Origin: Geobacter sp. DSM 9736
GTDB lineage: Bacteria > Desulfobacterota > Desulfuromonadia > Geobacterales > Geobacteraceae
Assembly: GCF_900187405.1 (NCBI RefSeq)
Contig: NZ_LT896716.1
Location: forward strand, 2,790,753-2,854,752
DNA: 64,000 bases
Direction of reading: 5' to 3'
In this document: positions 1 through 10,097 of the stretch, piece by piece
Position numbering within the stretch: position 1 is the stretch's first letter
Layout: every line of letters starts with the position of its first letter
The notes under the pieces: model-generated
Told to the model about the DNA's origin: nothing
The model's database searches: none
The model's input: the letters and a program-made list of their open reading frames with translations, nothing else
Position numbers and translations under genes: made by a program

Positions 1-1037
1 CTACACGGTTCGGAAACAGGAAACCCCCCGCGTCTGCCTACGCCGGCTACAACCCCGTCCTTGCCTGGCACGGCGGCATGGGTGGAATGGTTCCCGGGTT
101 CGTCGGCGGCCTTTTCTGGGATGGAAGGGCCACCGGATGGACACTGGGCGACCCCTTGGCGGAACAGGCGATGGGCCCATTCCTCAACCCCCTGGAAATG
201 AACAACCCGAACGAGCGTCTCGTATGCAATAAAGTTCAGGGATCTGAGTACGCAGGCCTCTTCATCGGAGTCTGGGGTAACGGTTCGCTCAACTGCGCCA
301 AAGACCCGAAAGGGGTATACAGGCGCATAGCGGAGTCGATTGCAGCTTACGAGAGGTCCACCGAGGTCAACCCCTTCAGCTCCAAGTTCGACCGGTTCTG
401 GGACGCTGCTAAATCGGTGCGCCCGCCTGTGACGATGATCAACATGATGAACAAAAACAGGTTCAGGAACCTTGGCCTGGACGACATGGAACTGATGGGG
501 CTTGCGGTATTCAACAGCAAAGGGAACTGCTCCAGGTGCCACCTGCTGCAACCGATGCATGGCAGCCCCTATCCACTTTTCACCGACTTCAGATACCACA
601 ACCTTGGAATCCCCAAGAACCCGCAGAACCCCTTCTACGACATGCCCAGGAAATGGAATCCCGACGGCGATGCGTGGGTGGATCCGGGTCTTGCGGGTTT
701 CCTCGCAAAAGTGCCCCAGTATGCGGACAAGGCGGAAGAAAGTCTCGGAAAGCATCGAACGCCATCACTCAGAAACGTGGACAAGCGGCCGGAGGAGGGT
801 TTTGTCAAAGCCTATGCACATAACGGATACTTCAAGAGCCTGATGCATATCATCCACTTCTACAACGTGCGTGACGTCGATCAGGACTGCAGCATCAGCA
901 CCAGCATGGGAATGCCCTGTGTCGATCCTCCCGAGGTGCCTCAGAACGTCAACACACAGGACCTCGGGAACCTGCAGCTGACCCAGCAGGAGGGAATGGC
1001 CCTGCTGCGCTTCCTGAAGACACTCTCCGACGAATGA
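1..1037 (+). CDS. Di-heme cytochrome c peroxidase family protein (5' truncated by window edge)
   Basis: The reading frame is open from base 3 and no start is visible, so the N-terminus and probably the first heme motif lie outside the window. The visible part carries one heme-binding CSRCH and the segments VPGFVGGLFWDGRATG and HRTPSLRNV that are typical of the bacterial cytochrome c peroxidase/MauG family. Members are periplasmic, reduce H2O2 with electrons from c-type cytochromes, or catalyse related oxidations. A hairpin terminator follows directly. Peroxidase versus MauG-like activity cannot be decided from this fragment. Confidence 0.85.
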   Translation, partial: TRFGNRKPPASAYAGYNPVLAWHGGMGGMVPGFVGGLFWDGRATGWTLGDPLAEQAMGPFLNPLEMNNPNERLVCNKVQGSEYAGLFIGVWGNGSLNCAKDPKGVYRRIAESIAAYERSTEVNPFSSKFDRFWDAAKSVRPPVTMINMMNKNRFRNLGLDDMELMGLAVFNSKGNCSRCHLLQPMHGSPYPLFTDFRYHNLGIPKNPQNPFYDMPRKWNPDGDAWVDPGLAGFLAKVPQYADKAEESLGKHRTPSLRNVDKRPEEGFVKAYAHNGYFKSLMHIIHFYNVRDVDQDCSISTSMGMPCVDPPEVPQNVNTQDLGNLQLTQQEGMALLRFLKTLSDE

Positions 1038-1044
1038 CAGTAAC

Positions 1045-1072
1045 AAAGGGGGCCCCTGCGGGTCCCCTTTTT
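1045..1072 (+). terminator. Rho-independent terminator after the peroxidase gene
   Basis: AAAGGGG and CCCCTTT arms, with inner GCC/GGT pairs around a short loop, followed by a T-run. It begins 7 bases after the peroxidase stop codon. Confidence 0.8.
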
Positions 1073-1229
1073 CACCTCTCCCCCGCGCTCAACTCGATCG
1101 TTCACCCCTTGCAAAACGAAGTTTTTACGGGAGAATTATAATTAACACAAAGCCCGTATCGCCGGTTTCCTGCCGTTGGCGGCAGTGTTCATTGATGCTA
1201 CGGCACCAACAACAGAGAGGAGGTATGTC

Positions 1230-1700
1230 ATGAAGAGGATTGCAATCGGAATAGCACTGAGCCTGGCTATGTCGGGAGCGGCGTTCGCGGCCGGGGAAGC
1301 GGCCAAGAACACCGGTTGCGGGTTCGGCACGTTGCTCTGGGAAAACAAGGCTGATAATTCGTCCCTGTTTCAGGCTTTCCAGGCGACAACCAACGGCAGC
1401 TCAGGCAGCCAGACCTTCGGCATTTCGTCGGGCACCCTCAACTGCGATCAACCGTCGAAGTTCGTCCGGAACGAGAAGCTGATGCACTTCGTCCAGGCGA
1501 ACATGGACAATCTTGCGAAGGATGTGGCGATGGGCAGAGGGGAGACGCTGGATGCCTTCGCTGAACTGCTTGGGGTCGCTCCCGGGGAAGCTGAGGCTTT
1601 CAAGGCGAAGCTCCAGTCAAATTTCGGGAAGGTTTTCACTTCCGAACAGGTGGTACTGGCAGATGTAATCGACAACGCCGTTACCATATCCCGTAACTGA
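1230..1700 (+). CDS. DUF3015 family exported protein
   Basis: A 156-residue protein with a clear Sec signal peptide (MKRIAIGIALSLAMSG, cut near AFA-AGE). The mature part has the GCGFGTLLW and SSGTLNC cysteine segments of DUF3015 proteins. It is therefore periplasmic or outer-membrane associated and of unknown function. I start it at 1230 because GAGAGGAGG sits 7 to 8 bases upstream and the signal peptide begins there; an upstream in-frame extension to 1176 has no such support. A TATAAT box at 1137-1142 may belong to its promoter, but no good -35 was seen. Confidence 0.8.
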   Translation: MKRIAIGIALSLAMSGAAFAAGEAAKNTGCGFGTLLWENKADNSSLFQAFQATTNGSSGSQTFGISSGTLNCDQPSKFVRNEKLMHFVQANMDNLAKDVAMGRGETLDAFAELLGVAPGEAEAFKAKLQSNFGKVFTSEQVVLADVIDNAVTISRN

Positions 1701-1780
1701 CGCGAACAGGGGCGGAAGGGGGCGCAGATTTTCCTTCCGCCTTTCCTTCCTTGCCGGCACCTCCCGTCACCAGAAAATCG

Positions 1781-3715
1781 ATGATGAAAGTATTTCGCCA
1801 TTCGAACAAGCTCCCCCTGGCATTCGGGACAATCCGCCTCCTATTCATCCTGCTGCTTACGGCAATGTTTCCCCAACCTGCCTGGCCGCAGCAGGACGCA
1901 CTCCTGGAACATCTCGAACAGAAGGCCGGGCAGCTCAAACTGCATGAGGAGAGGGAATGGACGGTGCTCCTGCATTACAGGAAGACCTGGTCAGGCGGCT
2001 ACGTCAGCAGGATAGACGACCCGAAATTCTTCCTTTCTCCCACAGGCAGAACCGATCCTGAGGCGGAACTGCGGAGGACGTTGAGAGCTTTCTTCACCCC
2101 AAGTCCCGAAGAGGGCATGCACGCGTCATGCAGATTCCCGGCACGCTTCGATTGGCTGATTGCCCGGCTCGGCATCGACACATCGCAGTTACCCCTGTTT
2201 TCCTGCTCGGAAAGGGACAAGATACTGTCCGACGTGGAGGGCAACTCCGCCGTGATGGTATTCCCGGTCGGCCACATCAACAGCCCCGCTTCGATGTTCG
2301 GCCACACGCTGCTGCGCTTTGATGGCGAAGGTAAAAGCAGCCTCGTCTCCTTCGCCGCCAACTACGCCGCCGCCACAACCGACACCAACGGTTTCATTTA
2401 CGCATACAGAGGGCTCTTCGGGAGATACAAGGGGTACTATTCGCTCCTTCCCTACTACCTCAAGGTCAAGGAATACAGCGACCTGGAACACCGGGATATG
2501 TGGGAATACCGTCTCAAACTCTCCCCTGAAGAGGTTCGGAAGATGCTCAATCACCTCTGGGAGCTGCAGAACATCCATTCCCCCTACTACTTCCTCGATG
2601 AAAACTGTTCTTTCAATCTCCTTTACCTCATCGAAGCGGCAAGGCCGGACCTGCACCTGACGGACCGGACAGGGATACTCGTCCTGCCGACCGATACGAT
2701 CCGCATTCTCCGCGAAAGCGGGTTGTTGGAAGAAGCACGCTACCGTCCTTCACAAGGGTCCAGGATCCGGCGTATGCTCTCCCTGCTCGGGCCGGAGAAA
2801 CAGCAGGCCGCATTCGATCTCTCCAGGCCGGGCCAGAGCATGGAAATCATCCATAATATGGATCTTCCTGATCGTGAGAGAATGGCTATTCTCGACCTGG
2901 CAGCGGAATATGTGCAGATGAAGTTTGCGCGGAAGGAACTGGAAAAGGAGGAGTACACGAAGCACTACCTGAAGCTTCTGGAGGAAAGGAGCAGCCTGGG
3001 GAAGCTACCCGAAGGGCTTTACAATGTGGAGGAGCCCTCCAGACCCGAAGAGGGGCACGAAACCTCAAGGCTGGCAGTCGGCGGGGGTGTGCGGAGGGGG
3101 AGGCCGTTCGGGGAGGTGGAAGTGCAGCCGGAGTTCCACGGGCTCCTCGATCCGGACCGGGGATATCTGAAAGGCGCACAGATCAAGTTTCTCGACACCG
3201 CCGTCAGGTACTATTTCTCCGACGAAAAGTTTGAGCTGAAGCGACTGCATATCCTCGACATCCTCAGCCTCTCCCCCCGGAACATTTTTTTTCGCCCCCT
3301 CTCCTGGAAGGTCAACACCGGACTGGATACCGAACCGCTCCGGGAAGGGAGGGACCGTCTCATATACCGGCTCAATACCGGCGGCGGCTATTCCTACTCG
3401 TCCCCCTGGAACGGGATCTGGTACGCGATGGCTGAAGTCGATGTGAATGCGGGTGAGGGCATTCGCGGAGGGATCACTGCCGGACCGGGTATCGGTATAG
3501 GGGGGCTGGAACAGCTGACGGAATGGTGGAAAGCGCATCTTTCCGCACGAGGTTTCATCTACAAGGTCGGGGATGACCGCTGGTCGCTGAAACTCTCCCT
3601 GGCCCAGAGCCTGAGCTTCGGCCGAAACGACAGCCTGAACATCCTGCTGGGACAGGAAATAGTCAACAACCACTCCATTTTCGAGGCGGGAATGCTATGG
3701 AACCACTACTTCTGA
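1781..3715 (+). CDS. DUF4105 (Lnb N-terminal periplasmic domain) protein
   Basis: About 644 residues with an N-terminal signal segment (RLLFILLLTAMFPQPAWPQ). Residues about 150-290 hold the conserved Cys/His core of DUF4105: FPVGHINSPASMFGHTLLRF, then YYFLDENCSFNLLYLI. Those histidine and cysteine positions are what the family keeps, and they suggest a papain-like hydrolase fold; no substrate is established. The C-terminal third looks like beta-strands and could be a membrane-associated barrel. Starts at 1781 or 1784 (ATG ATG) both fit; a TTG at 1751 is less likely. Function unknown. Confidence 0.75.
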   Translation: MMKVFRHSNKLPLAFGTIRLLFILLLTAMFPQPAWPQQDALLEHLEQKAGQLKLHEEREWTVLLHYRKTWSGGYVSRIDDPKFFLSPTGRTDPEAELRRTLRAFFTPSPEEGMHASCRFPARFDWLIARLGIDTSQLPLFSCSERDKILSDVEGNSAVMVFPVGHINSPASMFGHTLLRFDGEGKSSLVSFAANYAAATTDTNGFIYAYRGLFGRYKGYYSLLPYYLKVKEYSDLEHRDMWEYRLKLSPEEVRKMLNHLWELQNIHSPYYFLDENCSFNLLYLIEAARPDLHLTDRTGILVLPTDTIRILRESGLLEEARYRPSQGSRIRRMLSLLGPEKQQAAFDLSRPGQSMEIIHNMDLPDRERMAILDLAAEYVQMKFARKELEKEEYTKHYLKLLEERSSLGKLPEGLYNVEEPSRPEEGHETSRLAVGGGVRRGRPFGEVEVQPEFHGLLDPDRGYLKGAQIKFLDTAVRYYFSDEKFELKRLHILDILSLSPRNIFFRPLSWKVNTGLDTEPLREGRDRLIYRLNTGGGYSYSSPWNGIWYAMAEVDVNAGEGIRGGITAGPGIGIGGLEQLTEWWKAHLSARGFIYKVGDDRWSLKLSLAQSLSFGRNDSLNILLGQEIVNNHSIFEAGMLWNHYF

Positions 3716-3736
3716 TACCGTGCATGAAGCCCCTTC

Positions 3737-5593
3737 TCAGGAAGCATGCCGGTCCCCGAGCATTCTGTTGAGATTGAAGGCGGCGCTTATCAGGGCGAGG
3801 TGGGTAAAAGCCTGGGGGAAGTTTCCCAACGCCTCCCCCCGGTGCCCCGTTTCTTCGGCATAAAGCCCCAGGTGATTGGCATATCCCAACATCTGCTCGA
3901 ATATGAGCCGAGCCTTGTTTACCCACTGCGGGTTAGCCTGTCTCCCCCGAATCAGGGCCTCCACGAGCCAGAAGGTGCACATGTTGAAGGTCCCTTCCTC
4001 CCCCGTCAGGCCGTCGAACGACTTCTCCGGATCATACCGGTAAACCAGATTGTTGGCTAGAAGGCCTCCGTTGCGCGGGCTTTTCATGACAGCCTCGATG
4101 GTTCTGATCATCCGGGGGTCCGTGGGAGACATGAAAAAGACCAGCGGCATGATCAGGTTGGAGGAATCCAGGTGGTCGCTGCCATAGTACTGGACGAATG
4201 CCTGCCGCTCCTGATTCCACCCGCGGCTCATGATGTCTTCGTAGATACGGTCGCGTATTTCCAGCCATCTCCCGCGCTGGGGGGCGGGAAATGACCGCTT
4301 CTCCGCAAGACGCAACCCCCGGTCCAGCGCCACCCAGCACATGAGCTTGGAGTAGACGAAATGCTGCCTCCCGGAGCGAACCTCCCATAGCCCCTCGTCC
4401 TCCCGATGCCAGTTTTCGCACACCCAGTCCAGGAGGACCCTCAGATGTCCCCATAACTCGTAGGAGATCGGCGTCCCGTGCTTGTTGAAGATATAAACCG
4501 AATCCATCAGCTCGCCGTATATGTCCAGCTGTAGCTGCCGGTATGCGCCGTTTCCTACCCGTACCGGCCCAGCACCCCGGTACCCCTCCAGGTGATCTAG
4601 GGTAACTTCAGTAAGGTCGTGACGGCCGTCAATCCCGTAAACTATCTGGAGAGACCCGTCCGGCTCGATCTCGTGGCAGCGATGTTCGAGCCACTCCATG
4701 AACCTTTCCGCCTCTTCCGTCAGTCCGATTCGCATCAGTCCGTAAAAGGTGAAGGCTGCATCCCTGATCCATGTGTACCGGTAATCCCAGTTGCGAACGC
4801 CTCCGAGCATCTCAGGCAGCGAGCAGGTCGGGGCGGCGACTATGGCTCCGGTGGGCTCGAAGGTCAGAAGTTTCAGGGCAAGAGCGGAACGATGCACCAT
4901 GTGGCTCCACCGTCCGGAATAGGTGCATTTGGAGATCCATCGTAGCCAATAGTTAACCACCTCCGAAAGAATGGCGCCCGACTCCTCCTCCGACGGGAAA
5001 GCCCCCGCACCCGATCCCGGCTCGGTTTCCCCGAACAGGAAAGTGGCTGACTCCCCCTCCCTGATCGTGAAGTCGGCGGCAACCCCTGTCCCGAAAGCTG
5101 CAAGCGGAACGGCCGCGGCAAGTCCCATATGCGTACCGGGAGCACTGAACGACGCACCCCCGGGAGTGATGGTTACCTGATGCATGTCACGGGCGTAATT
5201 GAAGGCGGGAAGGCATTCCGCAAAGAGAGGAACTTCCCCCAGAACCCCCTGGACCCGCCTGACGAGCTTCCGGCCATACTTCCGGGCCCCGGGAGTCTGT
5301 GAGGGAAGCATGAAGTCGTATATTTCGGCGACACCGTCGGCAGAGAGGAAGCGTGTGATGAGGACGTTGGTCTCAGGCCAGTAGAGCTGCTTTTCGGTGA
5401 GGCACTCACAGGAAGGGTATATTCTGAACCGCCCACCCTTCCTGTCATCGAGAATGGCGCCGAAAACGCTCGGGGAATCGAAAAAGGGAAAGCAGAACCA
5501 GTCGATGGACCCGTTCTTACCCACCAGGGCGACCGTGTGCATGTCGCCGACTATGCCGTAATCTTCAATTGGAAGATATGCCATGGCCTCCAT
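3737..5593 (-). CDS. Glycoside hydrolase family 15 (glucoamylase/trehalase-like)
   Basis: A 618-residue protein with the N-terminal sandwich seen in bacterial GH15 proteins ([36 protein letters not shown]). A C-terminal alpha/alpha barrel contains [24 protein letters not shown] and [15 protein letters not shown]. The two Glu-rich motifs carry the general acid and base of the family. The likely reaction is hydrolysis of alpha-glucosides (trehalose or maltodextrin) to glucose. There is no signal peptide, so it is cytoplasmic. It overlaps the end of the upstream glucose dehydrogenase by 29 bases, indicating coupled expression. ATG codons at 5593 and 5584 are both possible starts. Confidence 0.88.
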   Translation of the reverse strand: MEAMAYLPIEDYGIVGDMHTVALVGKNGSIDWFCFPFFDSPSVFGAILDDRKGGRFRIYPSCECLTEKQLYWPETNVLITRFLSADGVAEIYDFMLPSQTPGARKYGRKLVRRVQGVLGEVPLFAECLPAFNYARDMHQVTITPGGASFSAPGTHMGLAAAVPLAAFGTGVAADFTIREGESATFLFGETEPGSGAGAFPSEEESGAILSEVVNYWLRWISKCTYSGRWSHMVHRSALALKLLTFEPTGAIVAAPTCSLPEMLGGVRNWDYRYTWIRDAAFTFYGLMRIGLTEEAERFMEWLEHRCHEIEPDGSLQIVYGIDGRHDLTEVTLDHLEGYRGAGPVRVGNGAYRQLQLDIYGELMDSVYIFNKHGTPISYELWGHLRVLLDWVCENWHREDEGLWEVRSGRQHFVYSKLMCWVALDRGLRLAEKRSFPAPQRGRWLEIRDRIYEDIMSRGWNQERQAFVQYYGSDHLDSSNLIMPLVFFMSPTDPRMIRTIEAVMKSPRNGGLLANNLVYRYDPEKSFDGLTGEEGTFNMCTFWLVEALIRGRQANPQWVNKARLIFEQMLGYANHLGLYAEETGHRGEALGNFPQAFTHLALISAAFNLNRMLGDRHAS

Positions 5594-6692
5594 CCTGTCC
5601 GGTCATTTTCGAGACTTCCACCACGAGCTTGACTGCCTCACCCGCCGCGAACAGCTGCGTAATTCTCTCGAACTTTTCCAACCCTTCTATCCGGTGGGTC
5701 AGGAGCCGGGAAAGCCAACCAGGCCACTGCAACTCGCACTGGGCCAGGTCCTTCACCCCGGCCTCGAAATCTCCCCTGCCCGCGTTCACCGTTCCCACGA
5801 CCACCTTGTTCCCCAGCACGATTCCACGATTGATCCTGTCCGCGGGAACAGTAACGGTTCGTCCTCCTGCGGTCAGACTTGCGAGAATCAGGACGCCGTT
5901 CTTGCCGAGGATGTTCATGGCCTCGAAAGCTACGGGAGAATATCCGGTCGCCTCGAAAATGATGTCGAACGGGCCATGCTCTCGCGAAGCCTCCTCCAGA
6001 GAAACATCTTCGGTGCTGAAATAGCGTCCGCCCAAGGCATGGATGAGGTCGGAGTTGTAGTAGGGGGGCCTTTGAAGGCCGAATGTGCAGACCTGCAGGC
6101 CACGGAGCCGGAGCGCCATGGTCGCCAGCAGCCCGATGGACCCGGCACCGAGGACGGCAGCTCTCGCGGGACGCCACACCCGCATCCGGCGCTGGATTTC
6201 GTACGCCTGCCCGACCCCTTTTTCAATCACGCCCGCCGGCTCAAGCAGCACCCCGACATGCTTCAGCCCGGAAGGCACCTTTACGAGGAACTCCGGGGCC
6301 TCGACGTAGTATTCCACCAGGTAACCATGGAGGAGGTTGATCCCGCGTTCCCGGTAGTCGTCGTCCGTCGTCATGTCGTACATGCCCAGTGCGTCGTAGA
6401 CCGATCCTCCCGGCCGCCGCACCGTTGCCACCACATAATCTCCCGGGGCAAACTCGTCGACATCGGATGCAACCGCCTCGACGACTCCCAGCGACTCATG
6501 CCCGAATATCAGGTAATCGTCACCGGGAGGAGGGTTCCCATAGAGAGCGGAAATGATCTCACGGTCGGTCCCGTCGAGGCCTACCTGGAGAACCTTCACC
6601 AGCACCTGCCGGTTCGAGGAGAGGGAGGGCCGTTCGACATCCCGCAGGTGAACGGAATTTTTCCTTCCGGGAAAAACGGCGACCGCTTTCAT
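5565..6692 (-). CDS. Glucose 1-dehydrogenase, zinc-dependent medium-chain type
   Basis: A 375-residue medium-chain dehydrogenase. The zinc site differs from common alcohol dehydrogenases: the usual first cysteine is replaced in GLDGTDRE, followed by FGHESLG. This matches the archaeal and haloarchaeal glucose dehydrogenase type. The nucleotide site is [14 protein letters not shown]. The expected reaction is NAD(P)-linked oxidation of glucose to gluconolactone, which fits the overlapping downstream GH15 gene that could release glucose. The start at 6692 is chosen because GGAGG lies 8 bases upstream. Other aldoses cannot be excluded. Confidence 0.82.
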   Translation of the reverse strand: MKAVAVFPGRKNSVHLRDVERPSLSSNRQVLVKVLQVGLDGTDREIISALYGNPPPGDDYLIFGHESLGVVEAVASDVDEFAPGDYVVATVRRPGGSVYDALGMYDMTTDDDYRERGINLLHGYLVEYYVEAPEFLVKVPSGLKHVGVLLEPAGVIEKGVGQAYEIQRRMRVWRPARAAVLGAGSIGLLATMALRLRGLQVCTFGLQRPPYYNSDLIHALGGRYFSTEDVSLEEASREHGPFDIIFEATGYSPVAFEAMNILGKNGVLILASLTAGGRTVTVPADRINRGIVLGNKVVVGTVNAGRGDFEAGVKDLAQCELQWPGWLSRLLTHRIEGLEKFERITQLFAAGEAVKLVVEVSKMTGQDGGHGISSN

Positions 6693-6931
6693 ATTCTCGC
6701 CTCCGCATGTTACGCCAGCGGCCCGGTCTGTTGCGGCGTCACTGTCACCGCACTGCCGATGGTCCCGGTCCCGCTGACGGCAATGACTCGCCGCCATGCA
6801 ATCAACGGATGGTGCACATGGAAAAAAGTGTAGCAGAGGATCGGCTCAGGGAAAGAGAGCCCGTCGATCCTTGCGAGCGATTGTATTGATGAGAGATATG
6901 CAGTAAACTGAATATCGGGAAGGACAAAAAA

Positions 6932-7603
6932 ATGCGAGTACTAGTCGTTGAAGATGAAGAACGGATCCTGAACTTCCTCCGCAAAGGTTTGAAGGAGTAC
7001 GGGTACACCGTCGATACGGCGACGCTGGGGAATGAGGGGCTGCAGATGGCCCTCAACAAAGAGTACGACCTGATCATCCTCGACATCATGCTTCCTGGAA
7101 TGGATGGTTACAAGGTCATGGAACGCTTGCGTGACGCCAGAAACGACACCCCTGTTCTGTTCCTCACAGCACGGGATGCCGTCCAGGACCGTATAAAGGG
7201 GCTTGAGCTGGGGGCAGATGATTACGTCATCAAGCCGTTCGCTTTTTCCGAGCTGGTCACTCGAATGAGAACAATTCTCCGGCGCGGGCCCATCAAGAGT
7301 TCAGAAATAATCCGTGTAGGGGACCTGGAAATGGATGTCACGGCACACCGGGCCACCAGAGAAGGGAAGCGCCTCGATCTCACCCCCAAGGAATTTTCCC
7401 TCCTCTCCCTGCTCGCACGCCGGTCGGGAGAGGTGCTGACCCGCATGAGGATTGCCGAGCGGATTTGGGATGTGGACCTGGACAGCGATACCAACGTGGT
7501 CGATGTGCACATGAGGCGCCTGCGGTCGAAGGTCGATGATCCGTTCCCCAGAAAGCTGATCCATACGGTAAGAGGTGTCGGATACGTCCTGGAGGAGCGG
7601 TAA
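6932..7603 (+). CDS. OmpR-family response regulator (orphan)
   Basis: A 223-residue regulator. The N-terminal receiver has acidic residues EDEE, phospho-acceptor Asp in [13 protein letters not shown], Thr in FLTARD and Lys in VIKPF. The C-terminal winged helix is of the OmpR/PhoB type ([37 protein letters not shown]), closest in look to CusR/CopR-like regulators. No histidine kinase gene adjoins it, so its partner must be elsewhere. A GGGAAGGA ribosome site precedes the ATG. The 284 bases downstream hold nothing I recognise. Confidence 0.92.
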   Translation: MRVLVVEDEERILNFLRKGLKEYGYTVDTATLGNEGLQMALNKEYDLIILDIMLPGMDGYKVMERLRDARNDTPVLFLTARDAVQDRIKGLELGADDYVIKPFAFSELVTRMRTILRRGPIKSSEIIRVGDLEMDVTAHRATREGKRLDLTPKEFSLLSLLARRSGEVLTRMRIAERIWDVDLDSDTNVVDVHMRRLRSKVDDPFPRKLIHTVRGVGYVLEER

Positions 7604-7887
7604 CTCCTGCAGAGATGTGACTTCTTCTTTTCTCCGATCATTACCGTATCGCAATGTTCCCGTAATGTTTCCGAGATGCCGGCTCACCTTTTTTGCGAAG
7701 TAACCCTGCCTTTTAACACCCACTGCCCCCTGAAGATGATCATGAACCCGTTGTATCTGCTCACGCTGCATCTCCGAAAGATGACGAGACGCGCCTCTTC
7801 GACTTTATTGCAGCCAATCACGCATTAAGAGCAGGTCTTGGCATTCTCCATGCTCCTGTAAGGGAAGGATCGAAAGGAGAAGATAGT

Positions 7888-8403
7888 ATGTTTGCCAAGG
7901 AATTCTCATCAGACCTGGCTTTCGAAGCAGACGGAACAATGCTCGTTCTGCTCAGCAGCAAAAACGAATGTGCCGGGTACTCTCTTACCCGCTGCAGCCG
8001 GCGCGGTGATCCGATGGAGCGTCTTGAAATAAAGGATTCTCCTCCTGAATTCGAGGAGTTCCATCCAGACTCCCTGACATGCGGCCATGGCCAGATCTAC
8101 CTGATAGACAGAGCGGGGATGAAGGCAGTAGTCACCGATGCGAAGGGTGGTTTCAAGGCAGGCTACTTCATCACCGCCGACAAAAAAGGAAGCAGTGAAA
8201 AATCTGCGGTAGAAAGTTTCCTCATCGACGACGATGGTAATATCTCGTTCAACCTCTCCTGCAATTCCGAGCCTGTGGTGATTTCCTTCAAAGAGGATGA
8301 ACCGAGCACCGTCACCTGCGTCACCCAGCGCCCCCGGGACGGCCTGACCCTGGGTCTCATCGCATTCGTCGGCTTCTTTGTCGGCTGCTACCTCGTCGCG
8401 TAG
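7888..8403 (+). CDS. Hypothetical protein with C-terminal membrane helix
   Basis: 171 residues and not recognised. The body has short beta-rich repeats (GHGQIYLIDRAG, DDDGNISFNLS) that resemble one or two blades of a propeller. The C-terminus is a single hydrophobic helix (LTLGLIAFVGFFVGCYLVA), consistent with a tail-anchored protein. Two pairs of cysteines occur in the body. It has a good ribosome site (GGAAGGATCGAAAGGAG) and converges on the OmcS locus, ending 57 bases from it. Confidence 0.6.
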   Translation: MFAKEFSSDLAFEADGTMLVLLSSKNECAGYSLTRCSRRGDPMERLEIKDSPPEFEEFHPDSLTCGHGQIYLIDRAGMKAVVTDAKGGFKAGYFITADKKGSSEKSAVESFLIDDDGNISFNLSCNSEPVVISFKEDEPSTVTCVTQRPRDGLTLGLIAFVGFFVGCYLVA

Positions 8404-8460
8404 GAGCAGAATGACTGCGGCTGAAATTTCTGCCTCGCTTTCACCTCCAGCACGCCCTTA

Positions 8461-9708
8461 TCAGTCCCTGGGATGGCACTTGTTGCAGAGGCTCCTCTGG
8501 AACGGGGCGAAGGCACCGGGACGCCTGTCATAGTAACCCGCCCTTGTCTCCAGGGTGGTCCGCCCCTGCGCAAACCGGGAAGACTCCGGATCGTCGGTAC
8601 CCGGGTACCTGCCGTTCGCGACGATGAAAGTCGCGCCAGTATTCCACCTCGTCATGCTGTCCCACCCCGAGGCGTGAGCCCGGTGACAGGTGAGGCACAT
8701 GACGTTAGCCGTCGTGCCGGGGTCGGGGCCGGAGGAGGCCGCCCCGGAAGCATGCGCAGCACCCTCCATAACGGCATGTTCATCCGTTACCATCTCATAG
8801 GGGACCAGTGACGAGTAGGAAGAACTCCACGATCCGCTAAGGTCCCCGGACGCGACGTACGAGTTGTAGTTGGCGGCTATGCGTCCCCCGAGTACGGCCT
8901 CCGCTCCCGCAGGATGGCCGAATCCTGCGCCTGAATGTACGGACGTGTGGCAATTGCGACACCACTCGGACATGCCTCGGCCGTAGGCGACCCTCGTGTC
9001 CCCCGCCGCCTCGCTTCGGTTGTACACCCGAGGTGCGATCGCAGCAGGAGCATCGGCAGTGAATGCAGGGATAGACGGATCGTTTTTAGGCCGGTACCCT
9101 GCGCCCCCCAGCATACGATACGAGCCCGACGGCTGCCGTACGGACGTGAAGCCCTCCACAGCCCGACTCGCACCGTGGGGATTGTGGCAACTTACGCAGG
9201 AGAGGGCATCGACGGGGAATATACCGCCCGGAGCATGGAGATGTGTCCTGTCGCCGACATAGCCGAAGTCCCGGGCGACGATATTATGGCCGTGGCGTTC
9301 TCCGGGGCTCGCCTCCTCGCCACCAGACGCTCCATTCTCCCTGTCGGTCCACCAGTAGCTCTTTTTCAGCCAGCCGAAATCTCCACCCGGCGTCAGCTGC
9401 CTGGGCGGAATTCCCGGCCCCATGACCGCGGGGGGTGTAGAGACATGGTACTGCTCACCCGGTCCCGCAGCCGGTCCCTCGTGGCACAGGAGGCATGTTG
9501 ATCCTGCATCGGAACCAATCAACATACTTCCCGTGGCAGCCTGGCCGGCACCGGTCTGCCTGCCGTGGCAACCATCGCAACTGCCCGTGCCCGTGTGAAA
9601 CAGAGCCGCGCCATGACCTGCGGAAACCATGGCCGTAACTATCAGAAAGACCACCGCCCCGGCTGTCCGCACCCCATTAGACACGTGTCCCTGCTCAATC
9701 CAACCCAT
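8461..9708 (-). CDS. OmcS-like hexaheme cytochrome c (third paralog)
   Basis: 415 residues from the ATG at 9708, which has GGGGGG upstream. There is a signal peptide (TAGAVVFLIVTAMVSAGHG) and six CXXCH motifs: CDGCH, CLLCH, CVSCH, CRNCH, CLTCH and CNKCH. The spacing and intervening text (TPGGDFGWLKKSY, HGHNIVARDFGY, YGRGMSEWC, LTCHRAHASGWDSMTRW, and CNKCHPRD at the end) match OmcS throughout, so it should adopt the filament-subunit fold. It is the last gene of the locus and has a 390-base leader of its own. Whether it polymerises cannot be told from sequence. Confidence 0.9.
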   Translation of the reverse strand: MGWIEQGHVSNGVRTAGAVVFLIVTAMVSAGHGAALFHTGTGSCDGCHGRQTGAGQAATGSMLIGSDAGSTCLLCHEGPAAGPGEQYHVSTPPAVMGPGIPPRQLTPGGDFGWLKKSYWWTDRENGASGGEEASPGERHGHNIVARDFGYVGDRTHLHAPGGIFPVDALSCVSCHNPHGASRAVEGFTSVRQPSGSYRMLGGAGYRPKNDPSIPAFTADAPAAIAPRVYNRSEAAGDTRVAYGRGMSEWCRNCHTSVHSGAGFGHPAGAEAVLGGRIAANYNSYVASGDLSGSWSSSYSSLVPYEMVTDEHAVMEGAAHASGAASSGPDPGTTANVMCLTCHRAHASGWDSMTRWNTGATFIVANGRYPGTDDPESSRFAQGRTTLETRAGYYDRRPGAFAPFQRSLCNKCHPRD

Positions 9709-9738
9709 AAGCACCCCCCGAGCGACAACAATCTTCAT

Positions 9739-9754
9739 AGCAAATGTGAAACCA
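9739..9754 (-). promoter_or_regulatory. Weak sigma-54 promoter candidate for the third hexaheme gene
   Basis: On the minus strand TGGTTTCACATTTGCT has GG and GC ten bases apart and a good -12 half (TTTGCT), but a poor -24 half. It lies 31 bases upstream of the start codon at 9708. Confidence 0.3.
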
Positions 9755-10097
9755 GCGCCAATGCGCGACAAGACCTTGATATTTTTAGGTTAGATCATTG
9801 GAAACAGCTGATCGCATGATCAACGGCTGCGCAGCACTGTAATAAAAATGAATCGCTACAGCTTCATGATCGGCACATGTTCATTACAATTGAATGACAT
9901 TTACAGCAGAAGACTCTAATCTTCAAGGGTTAAATGGGAGCGGCTTGTTTTACAGGTAGAATGACTTGCAGGGAGGAAAATGTTTATCGCCGGAAAAACA
10001 GGGGAGAGGATGCAAATATTATAGTGCACTTGTGGTGGCCGGGAGGACGGCACTTTACACTGCGAAGGCTTTCTGGTGGAGAGACGTAGCTGCCAGG
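9755..10097. other. Non-coding gap between monoheme gene and third hexaheme gene
   Basis: About 340 bases with lower GC than the flanking genes. Apart from the weak promoter candidate at its edge I see no gene, riboswitch or clear terminator. A short AAAGCC segment near 10067 resembles part of a GEMM aptamer, but the rest of that fold is missing. Confidence 0.5.

Noticed and set aside
1109-1142. TTGCAA with TATAAT as a full promoter of the DUF3015 gene
   Set aside because: Spacing of 22 bases is too long; only the -10 box looks convincing.
5583-6833. Long plus-strand open frame opposite the glucose dehydrogenase
   Set aside because: It mirrors a real gene on the other strand, has no family features, and arises from high GC at third codon positions.
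8470-8490. TGGCACTTGTTGCA as a sigma-54 site (also near 23417)
   Set aside because: GG and GC are only 8 bases apart, and both copies are the codons of the conserved CNKCH end of the cytochromes.
10040-10097. Second GEMM riboswitch near the monoheme gene
   Set aside because: AAAGCC and a short hairpin are present, but the AAACC-hairpin and receptor segments do not fit.
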